DNA of 64,000 bases from an uncultured delta proteobacterium (GTDB taxonomy: Bacteria; Myxococcota; Myxococcia; Myxococcales; 40CM-4-68-19), in NCBI GenBank assembly GCA_903911145.1, contig CAIWCD010000037.1:61350-125349 (forward strand), in the 5' to 3' direction. This document shows, piece by piece, positions 53,176-61,489 of the stretch. A program made the position numbers and the translations under genes. How positions within the stretch are numbered: the stretch's first letter is position 1; every line of letters starts with the position of its first letter. The notes beneath the pieces were generated by a model. It was not told the origin of the DNA, made no database searches, and saw only the letters and a program-made list of their open reading frames with translations.

Positions 53176-54582
53176 TCAACTGGCATTGTCGTCGTCGTTG
53201 GAGTTGTCTTCGTACTGGCTTTCGTCGCCTGTGCTTGCTTCGTCGCTCTGTTCTTCCGAGGAGGCCTGCTCGACGTCGTCTGTCGAGACCACCTCTATTT
53301 CCTGACCATTGACCTTCACCACATAGTGCTCGTGCGGCTGCAGCCCGTCGAACACAACGGAGCCATCGGCCGAGACCTTCTGCGACTCCGTTGCCGCGCT
53401 CCCGTCGTCGTGGAAGAGCTGGACCTCCGCGCCCTCGCGATCGATCTCGGCGACGACCAGCGAGATCCGACCTGCGGGGGTAGATGCTGCCGCGGGTTCG
53501 TCGTCAGCACCGGAGGATTCCATCGCCTCCGTGTCGCTGCGCCAGGCATTCCACGTCTCGTCCTTGGCATCCTTCCATTCCGAGGTGGCAGGCCTGATCG
53601 GACCCGGGAACGCGTAGACCTCGACGCGCCGGTTCGCTGCGCAGTCGACGCCAGGTCCGGTCGGCTCGACCATGTTGTGGAAGCCGCAGCCGAACATCTC
53701 GATCGTCGTTGAATCGGGAACGCTCGTCCCCTCGATCTTCATGAATGCCAGGATGAGCGCGCGACGTGTCGGCTCGTTGGCCGTGCCTGACTCCTTGATG
53801 GTCGACGCCTTCTGGAAGGCCTTGATCGCTGCCGTCGTCTCCGGCCCCTTCTCTCCATCGACAGTGCCCGAGTAGTAGGGCGGGCCAAGCGCGCCCAGCA
53901 TGTACTGGTCTTCTTTCGTGCCCCAGCGCTTCTGCGAATCCACGTGGGAGTAGAACGCGAACCAAGGATTCACGTCGTTGATCAGATACGCCTTGATCGT
54001 GCCGGCGCGCTCCCGGGAAAGGTTCATGTTGTAGTCGTCGCCGGCCTGCGTGTCGGTGTGGCCGACGATGAGCAACTTCCGATCGGGCTCGGCTTTCATC
54101 AGCGCTGCGATGCTGCGGAATGTCTGCAGCGCGGCTGCGGAGGGGAGCGGGAACGACTTCGCCGTTTCGAAATGCTCAGCGCCAAACTCGGTCTTCTTCG
54201 TCTTGCGCGGCTGGGTGGTGGTGGTCGAGATCGTCGACTGCGTCGTCGTGGTCGTGACGTCGTTGGACTCCGAGCGCGTGGTGGTCGTGCTCGGCGTTGA
54301 ATCAGGGAGCGTGGTCGTGGTCGGCGGTGCGGTGGTGGTGCTGGTCGGTTCGCCTCCCGACGAACGCGTGGTCGTGGTCGGCGGTGCGGTTGTCGTGCTC
54401 GGGGGCGGCGCGCCCGTCGTCGTGTCGGGCGGCGCCGTCGTGACATTGCCGGGCGTGTCGCAGCGCAGGAGCAGAAGGACCTTGTGTCCGGCCTTGAGCT
54501 TCACGCCCCCGGTGAGATCGTCACAGGTGACGAACCGCTCTTCGACCTTCTTCGGGTCGTCCTTCTTGGGCTTCTTGGCCAC
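53176..54582 (-). CDS. OmpA domain with nested peptidoglycan-binding domain
   Basis: A 468-aa protein. Residues 1-45 are Lys-rich with no signal peptide. About 46-127 is a Thr/Pro/Ser linker. About 131-205 is the first part of an OmpA-C domain (VGHTDTQAGDDYNMNLSRERA). About 218-285 is a PG_binding_1-like domain (YYSGTVDGEKGPETTAAIKAF). About 290-325 completes the OmpA domain (GCGFHNMVEPTG and NRRVEVYAF). A beta domain (370-430) and an acidic tail follow. GTG at 54582 is chosen because GGGAG lies 6 nt upstream; an ATG at 54618 adds 12 residues. It should bind peptidoglycan but lacks a Sec signal. Confidence 0.85.
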   Translation of the reverse strand: MAKKPKKDDPKKVEERFVTCDDLTGGVKLKAGHKVLLLLRCDTPGNVTTAPPDTTTGAPPPSTTTAPPTTTTRSSGGEPTSTTTAPPTTTTLPDSTPSTTTTRSESNDVTTTTTQSTISTTTTQPRKTKKTEFGAEHFETAKSFPLPSAAALQTFRSIAALMKAEPDRKLLIVGHTDTQAGDDYNMNLSRERAGTIKAYLINDVNPWFAFYSHVDSQKRWGTKEDQYMLGALGPPYYSGTVDGEKGPETTAAIKAFQKASTIKESGTANEPTRRALILAFMKIEGTSVPDSTTIEMFGCGFHNMVEPTGPGVDCAANRRVEVYAFPGPIRPATSEWKDAKDETWNAWRSDTEAMESSGADDEPAAASTPAGRISLVVAEIDREGAEVQLFHDDGSAATESQKVSADGSVVFDGLQPHEHYVVKVNGQEIEVVSTDDVEQASSEEQSDEASTGDESQYEDNSNDDDNAS

Positions 54583-54688
54583 GGGCAGCTCCCACTTCAG
54601 AAACCGGGGATGCCGCATTTTTGCATGAGGCGGGCATCTCGTCGAGTGCGTAGAGGAGACGCGCGCCGGGAGCGGCCCGAAAGCTCTC

Positions 54689-55687
54689 TCAGAGATCGAT
54701 CACGATCTTCCCCATCTGCGTCGACGCCTCCATCAAGGCCATCGCGTCGTTGATCCTCTCGAGAGGGAAGGCTTGATCGATCACCGGGCGGAGTTGCTCG
54801 CGGGCAAACAGCGCGACGAGCGAGCGGAACTCGTCGCCCGTACCCATCGTCGTGCCGCGCAGATCGAGCTGCTTGAAGAAGAGCCGGTGCAGATCGGCAG
54901 CGCGAGGGACGCCGCGCGTTGCGCCATAGAGGACGATGCGGCCGCCGGGAGCGGCGCAACTGATGAGTGCGTTGAGGCCGTCTCCTCCTGCTCCGTCGAT
55001 GATGAGCGTCGGGGCGCGGCCGGCCTGCGCGACGAGCTCCTTCTCCCAATTGGGCGTCGTGTAGTTCGCGCCGAACGAGGCCCCGAGCGATTTCGCTGCG
55101 GCGAGCTTCTCTGCGCTGCTCGACGTCACCGAGATGATCGCTCCAAGCGCCCGCGCGATCACCAGCGCGAGCGTCGCTACGCCGCCACCGATGCCTGAGA
55201 TGAGCACATGCTCTCCCGCGCGCAGCTCTCCTCTTGATACGACCGCGCGATAGGCGGTCAGCCCCGCGAGCGCGAGCGCGGCCCCTTCGCGAAACGAGAG
55301 GTGTTCGGGCAGCGGTTCGACGCGCGAGAGTGGCAGCGCGATGTTCTCTGCGAGCGTTCCCTGCTCAGGCATGCCGAGAATGAGGAACTCCTTTCCCTGC
55401 GCGCGCGCGTCGCTGCCCCAGGTGTGCGAGGGATGGATGATCACCCGGCGGCCCATCCAGGTGCCATCGACACCCGCGCCCACTGCGCAGATCTCGCCGG
55501 CGCCATCGCTCCCGAGCACGCAGGGCAAGCGCAGGCGGCCATACTGGTCGCGGCGAATCCACGAGTCGCGGTGGTTCAGTGCAGCCGCGCGCAGGCGGAC
55601 AACGACGCCGCCCTCAGGTGCGAGCGGTTCAGGCAGTTCGTCGATGGAAAGCGATTCGTTCGTGCGGTGCAGGACGGCGGCGCGCAT
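54689..55687 (-). CDS. MDR-family (zinc-independent) quinone oxidoreductase-like
   Basis: A medium-chain dehydrogenase/reductase of 332 aa. The N-terminal GroES-like part has LNHRDSWIR and LGSDGAGEI instead of the Cys/His zinc ligands, so it is probably the zinc-free quinone oxidoreductase type. The nucleotide site is in VLISGIGGGVATLALVIARALGA. AAGGAG lies 8 nt before the ATG at 55687; an ATG at 55717 would add ten residues. It lies downstream of a small outer-membrane protein gene on the same strand. Substrate unknown. Confidence 0.92.
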   Translation of the reverse strand: MRAAVLHRTNESLSIDELPEPLAPEGGVVVRLRAAALNHRDSWIRRDQYGRLRLPCVLGSDGAGEICAVGAGVDGTWMGRRVIIHPSHTWGSDARAQGKEFLILGMPEQGTLAENIALPLSRVEPLPEHLSFREGAALALAGLTAYRAVVSRGELRAGEHVLISGIGGGVATLALVIARALGAIISVTSSSAEKLAAAKSLGASFGANYTTPNWEKELVAQAGRAPTLIIDGAGGDGLNALISCAAPGGRIVLYGATRGVPRAADLHRLFFKQLDLRGTTMGTGDEFRSLVALFAREQLRPVIDQAFPLERINDAMALMEASTQMGKIVIDL

Positions 55688-55729
55688 GTGCTGAACTCCT
55701 TCGTGTACGAATGACACTAAGTGCGAACA

Positions 55730-56260
55730 CTATTGCAGCAGCGCGGGCGTCAGCACCAACCGCAGGCCGAGCTCGAGGCCGGGCGCGCCACTCGTCGTGC
55801 TGGCGTTGATCGGCGTCAGCGTCCGGAGCGCGAGCCCGATCGCGAACGCTTCCGTAAGGTGCACGTCTGCGCCGCCACCGATGCGGGTCGCGAAGTTGTA
55901 GCCGGTTGTCGCCGAAGGGCCGAGTGCGACGAGTTGCACATCGATGAACGGCTCGATCGTCGCGAGATCGATCAACGCGCGCGCGCCTGCTCCAACTGTC
56001 GAGAAGGGGCCTGCGTGGCTGATGAGCGTGCTTGCCGCCGCGATGAAGGAGAGCTGATCGGTCAGTCGCCATGCGGCCCAGATGGCTGCGCCGAAGCCAC
56101 GGGAGTTGATGGAATCGGGTTGGGCAAACTGGCCCTCGACCTCAAGTGAGAGCCTCGGCGCGGGCGTCACGGCGACTGCCTCGTCCGCGCCCAGCGCGGC
56201 CCGCGAGGCGACGCAGGCGAGCAGCGCCGCTCCGAGAAGAGATGGGAGCGGTGGCCGCAT
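55730..56260 (-). CDS. Small outer-membrane beta-barrel protein
   Basis: A 176-aa protein with a signal peptide (about residues 1-24, ending ALG) and alternating hydrophobic/polar strands (LSLEVEGQFAQP, IWAAWRLTDQLSFIAAAST, ADVHLTEAFAIGLALRTLTP) that would form a small barrel of about eight strands. It ends ALLQ, not with the usual aromatic. An ATG at 56284 would add eight residues. Function unknown. It is divergent from the yfgM-like gene across about 100 nt. Confidence 0.78.
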   Translation of the reverse strand: MRPPLPSLLGAALLACVASRAALGADEAVAVTPAPRLSLEVEGQFAQPDSINSRGFGAAIWAAWRLTDQLSFIAAASTLISHAGPFSTVGAGARALIDLATIEPFIDVQLVALGPSATTGYNFATRIGGGADVHLTEAFAIGLALRTLTPINASTTSGAPGLELGLRLVLTPALLQ

Positions 56261-56308
56261 GGGGCGACTGTAACAGCGCGGCACCGAGCGAGGTCCAGCA
56301 TTCGCCCA

Positions 56309-56338
56309 TTGACAAGAATCGGCCCTTCAAGCACCTAT
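56309..56338 (+). promoter_or_regulatory. Possible promoter of yfgM-bamB genes
   Basis: A perfect TTGACA at 56309-56314 followed 18 nt later by ACCTAT, a weak -10. It lies 26 nt before the GTG at 56365. Confidence 0.35.
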
Positions 56339-56364
56339 CCGCACCCCTCGAGAAGGAGCCTCTC

Positions 56365-57195
56365 GTGTCGACGAAGGCCGAACGTAAAGAGCTGCGGCAG
56401 CCGGACGAGTTCCAGGTCCAGGCCTCCCGCGTGATGCAGTGGATGATTGATCGCCGCGCGCTGCTCATCGGCGTGGGCGCGGTCGTGGTCATTGCCGTGG
56501 TCGGCGTCTGGGCCGCGGGCGAGTACCAGAACGCGCAGGAGGAGAAGGCGGGAGCTGCGCTCTCGAGCGCGTTGGCGCTGGTCGCACGGCCCGTCATGGG
56601 CGAGGGCGCGTCGATGGCGCCTGGTGCGGAGACCTTCGCGACGGACGAAGCGAAGACGACTGCGCTGCAGACTGCCTTCGAGAAGGTTCGCGCAGATTTC
56701 CCCGGCCGCCACGCCGCGTGGACTGCCGGTGCGCAGCTTGGATTCCTCAAGCTCAAGCATGGCGACGCCGCGGGCGCGACGACGCTGCTCAACGAGTACA
56801 TCGCCACTGCGGGCAAGGATGATGTGCTGCGCGCGGCTGCGCTGGCAGCGCTCGGCGCGGCGCTCGAGAACCAGGGCAAGCTCGAGGAGGCAGCGCAGGC
56901 CTATGCGCGTCTCACCGAGGCGGGCGCTCCGGCCGACGCGGCCTACCAGGCTGCGCGCATTGCTTTGCTCGAGAAGAAGCCCGACGCGAAGGAGCAGCTC
57001 GAGAAGGTCGCGAAGGACTATGCGAAGGATCCCGCTGCGGCCGATGCGCGCCGCACGCTCGAGCTCGCAGCGCTTCCTCCCCCGCCCGCAGCGGGCGCCG
57101 TCGCGCCGGCCGCAGATGTGACCGCGAAGCCCGCCGCAGCGCTTGCACCGGTCAAGGGCAAGCCGGCTCCGAAGGCCGCCGCCAAGGCGAAGTAG
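56365..57195 (+). CDS. yfgM: YfgM-like TPR membrane protein
   Basis: A 276-aa protein: a cytosolic head, one transmembrane helix (about 30-50, LLIGVGAVVVIAVVGVWAAG) and periplasmic TPR-like repeats (about 60-220), then an Ala/Pro/Lys tail. This layout matches YfgM/TPR_21 proteins, ancillary to the secretion translocon and linked to the periplasmic chaperone network. GTG at 56365 has AAGGAG 6 nt upstream. It lies nine nt before a BamB-like gene, the same order as in many Proteobacteria. Confidence 0.85.
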   Translation: MSTKAERKELRQPDEFQVQASRVMQWMIDRRALLIGVGAVVVIAVVGVWAAGEYQNAQEEKAGAALSSALALVARPVMGEGASMAPGAETFATDEAKTTALQTAFEKVRADFPGRHAAWTAGAQLGFLKLKHGDAAGATTLLNEYIATAGKDDVLRAAALAALGAALENQGKLEEAAQAYARLTEAGAPADAAYQAARIALLEKKPDAKEQLEKVAKDYAKDPAAADARRTLELAALPPPPAAGAVAPAADVTAKPAAALAPVKGKPAPKAAAKAK

Positions 57196-57204
57196 AGGTC
57201 GCGC

Positions 57205-58317
57205 GTGATCAAGCTCGCGGCGCTCCTCGTTGCATTCTCGAACTGGCCGGGCGCGAACTCTGTGCGCCCGGCGGAGAAGTCCTACCAGTTCGAGCGGCCC
57301 GTCTATGTGGCCGAAGCGCTGCGGCTCACTTCGCAGTGGACGCAGGATTTCAACGCGACGGAAGTCGCGACGCCGGTGCTCGACGAGGCGCAGACGCGCC
57401 TCTACATCGCGCTTCACGACGGGCGCGTTCGCTGCCGCATGAACGGCAAGTTCGTCTGGACGTGGCAGGCCGGAAGCGCTGTGCTCGCGGCTCCGCTGAT
57501 CGATGGCGAGACGCTCTACGTTGCTGCTGGCGATGGCGTGCTGACGGCGCTCAATCGAATCACCGGTGTTGTGCGGTGGCAGCTCGACGTCAAAGAAGAG
57601 CTCCTCACCACGCCGGTTTTAACAGACGGCCGTCTGTTTTTGATGTCGAGCGAAGAGTCGGTGACTGCAGTGGATGCCGCGACCGGTAAGAGCCTCTGGC
57701 GTTACCACCGCGACCGTCCGGCGAGCTTCACGCTGCGCGGCGAAACGCGCCCCGCGATCTCGCACGGTCTGCTCTTTGCGGGATTTGCCGATGGCACCGT
57801 TGCGGCGCTGCGCCCCGAGGATGGCGTCGCGCGCTGGACGCGCAACATCAGCGGCGTTGGTGACTACCTCGACGTTGACGGGATCGTTGCTCCAGCCGAC
57901 GACTCACGCATCTATGCCGCGTCGGCCAAGGCTGGCGTGCTTGCGCTCGACGCACTGACTGGCGCGACCGTTTGGGAACACGAATTTCACGGCGCGAACC
58001 ACCTGGTGGTCGACGGCCCGCGCCTCTATGCGACGGGCAGTGGTGCGGTGATCGGGCTGTCTCGTGCGCGTGGCAGTGAGCTCTGGCGCACCAAGCTGGG
58101 CAAGGATGCCTTCGCCGATCAGCCCGTCGCCATCGATGGCCTGCTCCTCTTCGCGGAGGACCATGGCGCGCTGGTTGCGCTCGATGTCGCCACAGGCCGG
58201 GCGCGCACGGCGTTCAACACGGGTGATGGTTTCTCGCAGGCGCCCTTCGCGATCACGGGCGCAGCTTTTGTCATCTCGAACGACGGCACGCTCTTCTCGT
58301 TGGGCCTCTTGCCGTGA
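57205..58317 (+). CDS. bamB: BamB-like PQQ-repeat beta-propeller protein
   Basis: A 370-aa protein of PQQ-type beta-propeller repeats (DGRVRCRMNGKFVWTW, DGVLTALNRITGVVRWQ, AVDAATGKSLWRY, ALDALTGATVWEH, ALDVATGRA). By family it is part of the outer-membrane protein assembly (BAM) complex. An obvious lipobox Cys near the N-terminus is absent; the first 20 residues look like a weak signal. So it could be soluble periplasmic. The start is GTG with GAGG upstream. It follows the yfgM-like gene; der is 5 kb away. Confidence 0.85.
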   Translation: MIKLAALLVAFSNWPGANSVRPAEKSYQFERPVYVAEALRLTSQWTQDFNATEVATPVLDEAQTRLYIALHDGRVRCRMNGKFVWTWQAGSAVLAAPLIDGETLYVAAGDGVLTALNRITGVVRWQLDVKEELLTTPVLTDGRLFLMSSEESVTAVDAATGKSLWRYHRDRPASFTLRGETRPAISHGLLFAGFADGTVAALRPEDGVARWTRNISGVGDYLDVDGIVAPADDSRIYAASAKAGVLALDALTGATVWEHEFHGANHLVVDGPRLYATGSGAVIGLSRARGSELWRTKLGKDAFADQPVAIDGLLLFAEDHGALVALDVATGRARTAFNTGDGFSQAPFAITGAAFVISNDGTLFSLGLLP

Positions 58318-58715
58318 GACGGATCCGCGTTGTCGCTGCGCTGATCCTGCGCGGCAACGACGTGCTGGTGTCGCGACGCCGCGATCGTCCGCGCAAGCCC
58401 GGGCTGTGGGAGTTTCCCGGCGGCAAGATCGAGCGCGGCGAGACGGAGCATGCAGCCCTCATCCGTGAACTGCAGGAAGAGCTGGCCGTTGACTCCACGC
58501 CTGGCGCGCTCTACGCGCGCGTCGAGCATCGCTACGCGGACCTCGAGGTGGAGTTGTCGCTCTTCCGAACCGAGATCCCTCTCGACGCCGCGCCTCGTGC
58601 GCTAGAGGCTGCTGAGGTCCGCTGGGTGCCGCGCGGCGAGTTGCCTTCGCTCCCGTTTCTCGAGGCGGATATCACGCTCGTGCGCCGCATTGCCGACGAG
58701 GCCGCACCGACGTAG
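58314..58715 (+). CDS. MutT-like NUDIX hydrolase
   Basis: A 133-aa NUDIX enzyme of the MutT (8-oxo-dGTP diphosphatase) branch by length and context. The NUDIX box is intact: GGKIERGETEHAALIRELQEELAV. RRIRVVAALILRGNDVLVSRR at the start and LPFLEADITLVR near the end fit MutT. The start is GTG, overlapping the BamB-like gene by four nt (GTGA). Confidence 0.93.
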   Translation: MRRIRVVAALILRGNDVLVSRRRDRPRKPGLWEFPGGKIERGETEHAALIRELQEELAVDSTPGALYARVEHRYADLEVELSLFRTEIPLDAAPRALEAAEVRWVPRGELPSLPFLEADITLVRRIADEAAPT

Positions 58716-58742
58716 GCGCAATGCGGACTCGCGCCGCGCGCG

Positions 58743-58763
58743 TGTCATACGCTCTGGATGACA
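58743..58763. terminator. Weak hairpin between convergent genes
   Basis: TGTCAT and ATGACA form a 6-bp stem with a 9-nt loop between the convergent mutT-like and MMPL genes. No T-run. Confidence 0.35.
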
Positions 58764-58777
58764 TGCGAGAGGCTTCG

Positions 58778-61426
58778 TCAGGCCACGGCTGCGCTGTTCG
58801 CTTCGCGCGCGCGCCGACGTCGCTGCCCGATCACCAGCAGGGCCGGCAGAAGCGCCAGCGCCGCGACGATGCTTGTCAGCTCTCCGATCATCCCGTAGTG
58901 CCCGAACGAGCGCAGCGCGCGGTTGATGGAGACGAGCAGCGAGGCGTAGCCGATGATCGACGTGAACGAGCAGAGCGCGACCGCGCCGCCGACCTCCGCG
59001 AGCGCCAGCAGCGCCTCGCCCTTGCGCTCGTGGACACGGGCCGCGACGTTGGCGCCGTAGTCGACCGCGATGCCGAACGTGATCGGGTAGACGATGAAGT
59101 TGAAGAAGTTGATCTTGAAGTCGAAGAGCGCTGCAGCGCCGCCCATCAGCGCCACGCCGACGAAGAGCGTGCCGAGCACCTCGGCGCTCGTGCGCAGGTT
59201 GCGGAAATAGAGAAGCACCAGCACGCAGACGCCGAGGAAGGAGAGCAGGGTGGTGCGCGGCCCCTCCTTGTCGATGTCGTCGAGCAGGTCGTTGAAGATC
59301 ACGTTCTCGCCGCTGGCGTCCACGAGGTGACCATTCACCGGCACGTTGCGAACCAGGGCCACGAACGCCTTCAGATTCGGCCCGAGTTCGAGATGCGCGG
59401 CGGGCTTTGCGGTCACGACGGCGAGGCGGCCCACCTGGCCGTCGCGCTCACGGAACGGATCGAGCAGCGTCGAGGGAGCAAGCTCCGCAGTGACTTCGCG
59501 CTGCGCGCCGAGTTGGTCGCGTACTTCGCGCAGCCGCGCAGCCTGCTTCGCGTCGAGATGCGAGAGGAGATCGTCGGTCAGCTCTGCCCGCAGTTGCGCG
59601 ATGATCGCGAGCTTCGCGGGTTGGTCGCGCGGCACCACCGCGGAGAGCGTCTCGCAGCCGTCGATGAGCTCGCTGTTCGGCGGAACTCCGACTGCGTGCG
59701 CGGGGTCCTTCGCCCGCGCGCGGATCGCGTCGCAGAACTCCTCGGCCTCGGCGCGCGAGTCGAGCAGCGCGAGCGTGCCCGCGATCGATTTGCCGAGAGC
59801 AGACTGGCCGAGATCGTTGTCGCGATGCGCTTCTCCCTCGAGCGGATCGTTGGTGAGGTTGTCGAGGTTGCGCTCCATCGCATTGGGCAGGCGGGCGACG
59901 AATACGCCGATGCCGAGCGCAGTCGTGATCGCGAAGATCGACGCAATGATCCCGGGGCGCGCGAAGAGTCCCGCCATCCAGCCCGGCACGCGCACGGCCG
60001 CGTCCTTTGCCGGCTTGACCGCGCGCACCTTCTCCCAGAGCGCCAGCAGCGCGGGCACGAGCGTGAACGTCGCGACCCAGCAGAGCAGCATGCCGACGCC
60101 GCCGATGAAGCCAAAGTGACGGAAGCCGCGATTGGCCGCGATGATCAGCACGCCGAATGAAACGCTGGTGGCCGCTGAGGCCAGCAGTGTGGACTGCGCC
60201 GTCGTGAGCGCGCCCTCGACGCACGCCTCGGAAAGCGAAACACCCATGCGCCGCAACTGCTTTACGCGCGCCAGATAGATGAGTCCGTAGTTGATTCCGT
60301 TGCCAGCGACGATGACGCCGAGGAACGCCGTCTGCGTGTTGAGATAGCCAATCACCAGCCTGGTCAGCCCGAACGTGATGGCAACGGCGATGAGGATCGA
60401 AATCCCGAGCGAACTGGTTGAGCGAAAATCGCGGAAGAAGATGAGGATCGAGAGGAGCACGAGCGAGAAGCAGAGCGCGGCAGTGCCGAAGACATCGTGC
60501 GTGATCGCCTCGTAGTCGGCGATGAAGGTCGCGGTCGAGCCGCCGAATCCCGCGCGCAGATGGGCCGCCGCGAGTTCGTCGTGATGCTTCTCCACCGTCG
60601 CACGCATCTCGTCGATCAGCCGGCGTGCCTCGTTGACGCCGAGGCTCGTGCCCGCGGGCCGCACGTTGAGCACCAGCGCGGTCTTGTCCTTGTTGATGAG
60701 GAAGCCATCGTCGTACTGCGCGAACCGCTCGGCGACCTGCGCGCGCGGCAGCGGATGGGCCGGGTCGAGCCACTGTGTGATCGCGTCGTCACTCTTCGGC
60801 GCCGCGCCATTCTTCGTGTCTCCCGCGCCGGCGGTGGGTGCGTCCTCGTCATCGACGAGCGAGACCGCGAGCGGGTTCGATGCGACCTTCCTCTTCTTCA
60901 CTTCTGCGCGCAGTCCATCGAGTGCCTTCTGCAGATCCTCGCGCGGCGCGAAGAGTGGCCAGTGCTCCTCGAACCAGCTCTGCACATCGCGCGTGTTCCA
61001 CTGCACTGCGCGCACCTTGTCCGGTCCGAGCGCGAGCAACTCCTTGACCAGCGCGGGCGCGAGCCGCTTCGCCGCAGCGAGATCGATCTGCCTGGGCGGA
61101 ATCGGATTCCCGCTCGCATCGCGCGCGCCGGGCGCCGAGTCGCTCGAGCCGAGCACCACGAGCACCGAGCCATCACCGCCGACGCGGCGGACCATCTCCT
61201 TGATGTGCGCGACGCTGGGAATATCGCTCGGCAACAGCTCGTCGAAGTTCGACCGGATCTCCAGACCTGACGCGAGCTGAATCGAACCGGCGGTGAGGAG
61301 CGCCGCAACCAGAAGGACGCGAAATGGATGGGCGACGAAGAGCTGGGTGGCGCGGGCGATCGCGCGGCGGGAGACGGAGCGATTCGCATCGCTCGGCGCA
61401 GAACTGGAGGCGCTCGGTTCGGTCAT
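58778..61426 (-). CDS. MMPL/RND-family membrane exporter (HpnN-like)
   Basis: An 882-aa RND-superfamily transporter with two matching halves. Each has one leading helix, a large periplasmic loop and a cluster of five to six helices. The N-terminal half has the leading helix near residues 30-52 and LEIRSNFDELLPSD. Segments such as GNGINYGLIYLARVKQL and VDYGANVAARVHERKGEALL are the RND TM4-like regions with conserved polar residues. Related proteins move hopanoids or lipids to the outer membrane; the substrate here is inferred. ATG at 61426 is chosen over an in-frame ATG at 61465. A 12-bp hairpin lies just upstream. Confidence 0.92.
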   Translation of the reverse strand: MTEPSASSSAPSDANRSVSRRAIARATQLFVAHPFRVLLVAALLTAGSIQLASGLEIRSNFDELLPSDIPSVAHIKEMVRRVGGDGSVLVVLGSSDSAPGARDASGNPIPPRQIDLAAAKRLAPALVKELLALGPDKVRAVQWNTRDVQSWFEEHWPLFAPREDLQKALDGLRAEVKKRKVASNPLAVSLVDDEDAPTAGAGDTKNGAAPKSDDAITQWLDPAHPLPRAQVAERFAQYDDGFLINKDKTALVLNVRPAGTSLGVNEARRLIDEMRATVEKHHDELAAAHLRAGFGGSTATFIADYEAITHDVFGTAALCFSLVLLSILIFFRDFRSTSSLGISILIAVAITFGLTRLVIGYLNTQTAFLGVIVAGNGINYGLIYLARVKQLRRMGVSLSEACVEGALTTAQSTLLASAATSVSFGVLIIAANRGFRHFGFIGGVGMLLCWVATFTLVPALLALWEKVRAVKPAKDAAVRVPGWMAGLFARPGIIASIFAITTALGIGVFVARLPNAMERNLDNLTNDPLEGEAHRDNDLGQSALGKSIAGTLALLDSRAEAEEFCDAIRARAKDPAHAVGVPPNSELIDGCETLSAVVPRDQPAKLAIIAQLRAELTDDLLSHLDAKQAARLREVRDQLGAQREVTAELAPSTLLDPFRERDGQVGRLAVVTAKPAAHLELGPNLKAFVALVRNVPVNGHLVDASGENVIFNDLLDDIDKEGPRTTLLSFLGVCVLVLLYFRNLRTSAEVLGTLFVGVALMGGAAALFDFKINFFNFIVYPITFGIAVDYGANVAARVHERKGEALLALAEVGGAVALCSFTSIIGYASLLVSINRALRSFGHYGMIGELTSIVAALALLPALLVIGQRRRRAREANSAAVA

Positions 61427-61445
61427 GCTGCTGCATACCACGCGA

Positions 61446-61477
61446 GCGCGCACGCAGGACCGCAACTGCGTGCGCGC
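61446..61477. terminator. Perfect 12-bp intercistronic hairpin
   Basis: GCGCGCACGCAG and CTGCGTGCGCGC form a perfect 12-bp stem with an 8-nt loop. It lies between the end of the exported-protein gene and the start of the MMPL gene, both on the minus strand. No T-run. A terminator or an mRNA-stability element. Confidence 0.6.
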
Positions 61478-61489
61478 CTTTGATGCGAA

